A stretch of 13,811 nucleotides of DNA from Syntrophaceae bacterium UBA5764 (GTDB lineage Bacteria; Desulfobacterota; Syntrophia; Syntrophales; Smithellaceae): assembly GCA_002418825.1 (NCBI GenBank), contig DIEW01000066.1, positions 33,473 through 47,283 of the forward strand, given 5' to 3'. The translations under genes and the position numbers were made by a program. The notes beneath the pieces were generated by a model. That model was not told where the DNA came from and did not search any database. It saw only the letters and a program-made list of their open reading frames with translations. Below, piece after piece: positions 13,715 through 13,811 of the stretch. Numbering within the stretch: position 1 is the stretch's first letter; each line of letters opens with the position of its first letter.

Positions 13715-13811
13715 TCAGTTTAAACTTCACAAACCTATATCAATTCTAAGTTCTTTTAAACTTAATTCCGCAGAATAAAGGTCCCCCGTAAGCTTCCCTA
13801 TAAAGCAGACA
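13715..13811 (-). other. Possible damaged 5' part of the endonuclease gene or end of an upstream gene
   Basis: In the same frame as the endonuclease remnant, 27 codons from the window edge are open (reading ...LTGDLYSAELSLKELRIDIG) before the TGA at 13729-13727. A neighbouring frame between about 13735 and 13716 reads RFVKFKL directly before the reopened frame. This fits two compensating indels in the original endonuclease gene, sequencing errors, or the tail of another gene such as a methyltransferase. It is too short to decide. Confidence 0.3.

Noticed and set aside
1..13811. CRISPR array, tRNA or rRNA genes
   Set aside because: No regularly spaced repeats beyond the single 34-bp pair, and no cloverleaf or rRNA-like sequence was found on reading both strands.

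Overview
The window looks like chromosomal DNA of an anaerobic, diderm bacterium, most likely a deltaproteobacterium (Desulfobacterota; a Syntrophus/Smithella-like lineage would fit). The clues are the xseA-xseB-ispA-dxs-tlyA gene order, a lipoprotein with a signal peptidase II site, a clostridial-type 2[4Fe-4S] ferredoxin, the MEP isoprenoid route and a bacterial deoxyhypusine-synthase homologue. This placement is inferred from gene content; no marker gene settles it.

Positions 1-9999 hold one long minus-strand series, in transcription order: xseA, xseB (exonuclease VII), ispA, dxs, tlyA, an IspH-UbiA fusion, a lipoprotein, a NifU-type Fe-S protein, a ferredoxin, tmk and holB, the last leaving the window at base 1. 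Spacing is tight from xseA to the NifU-like gene (14-nt overlap to about 40-nt gaps). It loosens to about 150-170 nt on either side of the ferredoxin, where two or more transcription units may exist. The core is isoprenoid synthesis: Dxs makes DXP, IspH makes IPP/DMAPP, IspA elongates them, and the UbiA-like membrane domain fused to IspH could use or sense prenyl products. IspH needs a 4Fe-4S cluster and electrons, so the NifU-like protein and ferredoxin downstream make functional sense.

Positions 10000-11220 hold a divergent gene for a deoxyhypusine-synthase-family protein. It has a strong sigma70-like promoter. It keeps the catalytic lysine but differs at two substrate-contact positions, so its amine chemistry probably differs from eIF5A modification.

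Positions 11142-13811 look like accessory DNA. An AbiE-type toxin-antitoxin operon is bracketed by two nearly identical 34-bp direct repeats. Next comes a gene-free stretch of about 490 bp with a REP-like palindrome. Last is an AT-rich, broken gene for a TdeIII/MjaII-like type II restriction endonuclease that has lost its start. Defence or selfish functions and repeats cluster at this end, next to the conserved metabolic operon.

The two most interesting items are the IspH-UbiA fusion, whose UbiA half lacks the aspartates of the first Asp-rich motif, and the altered deoxyhypusine-synthase homologue. The paired repeats around the AbiE module are the clearest unexplained DNA-level signal.
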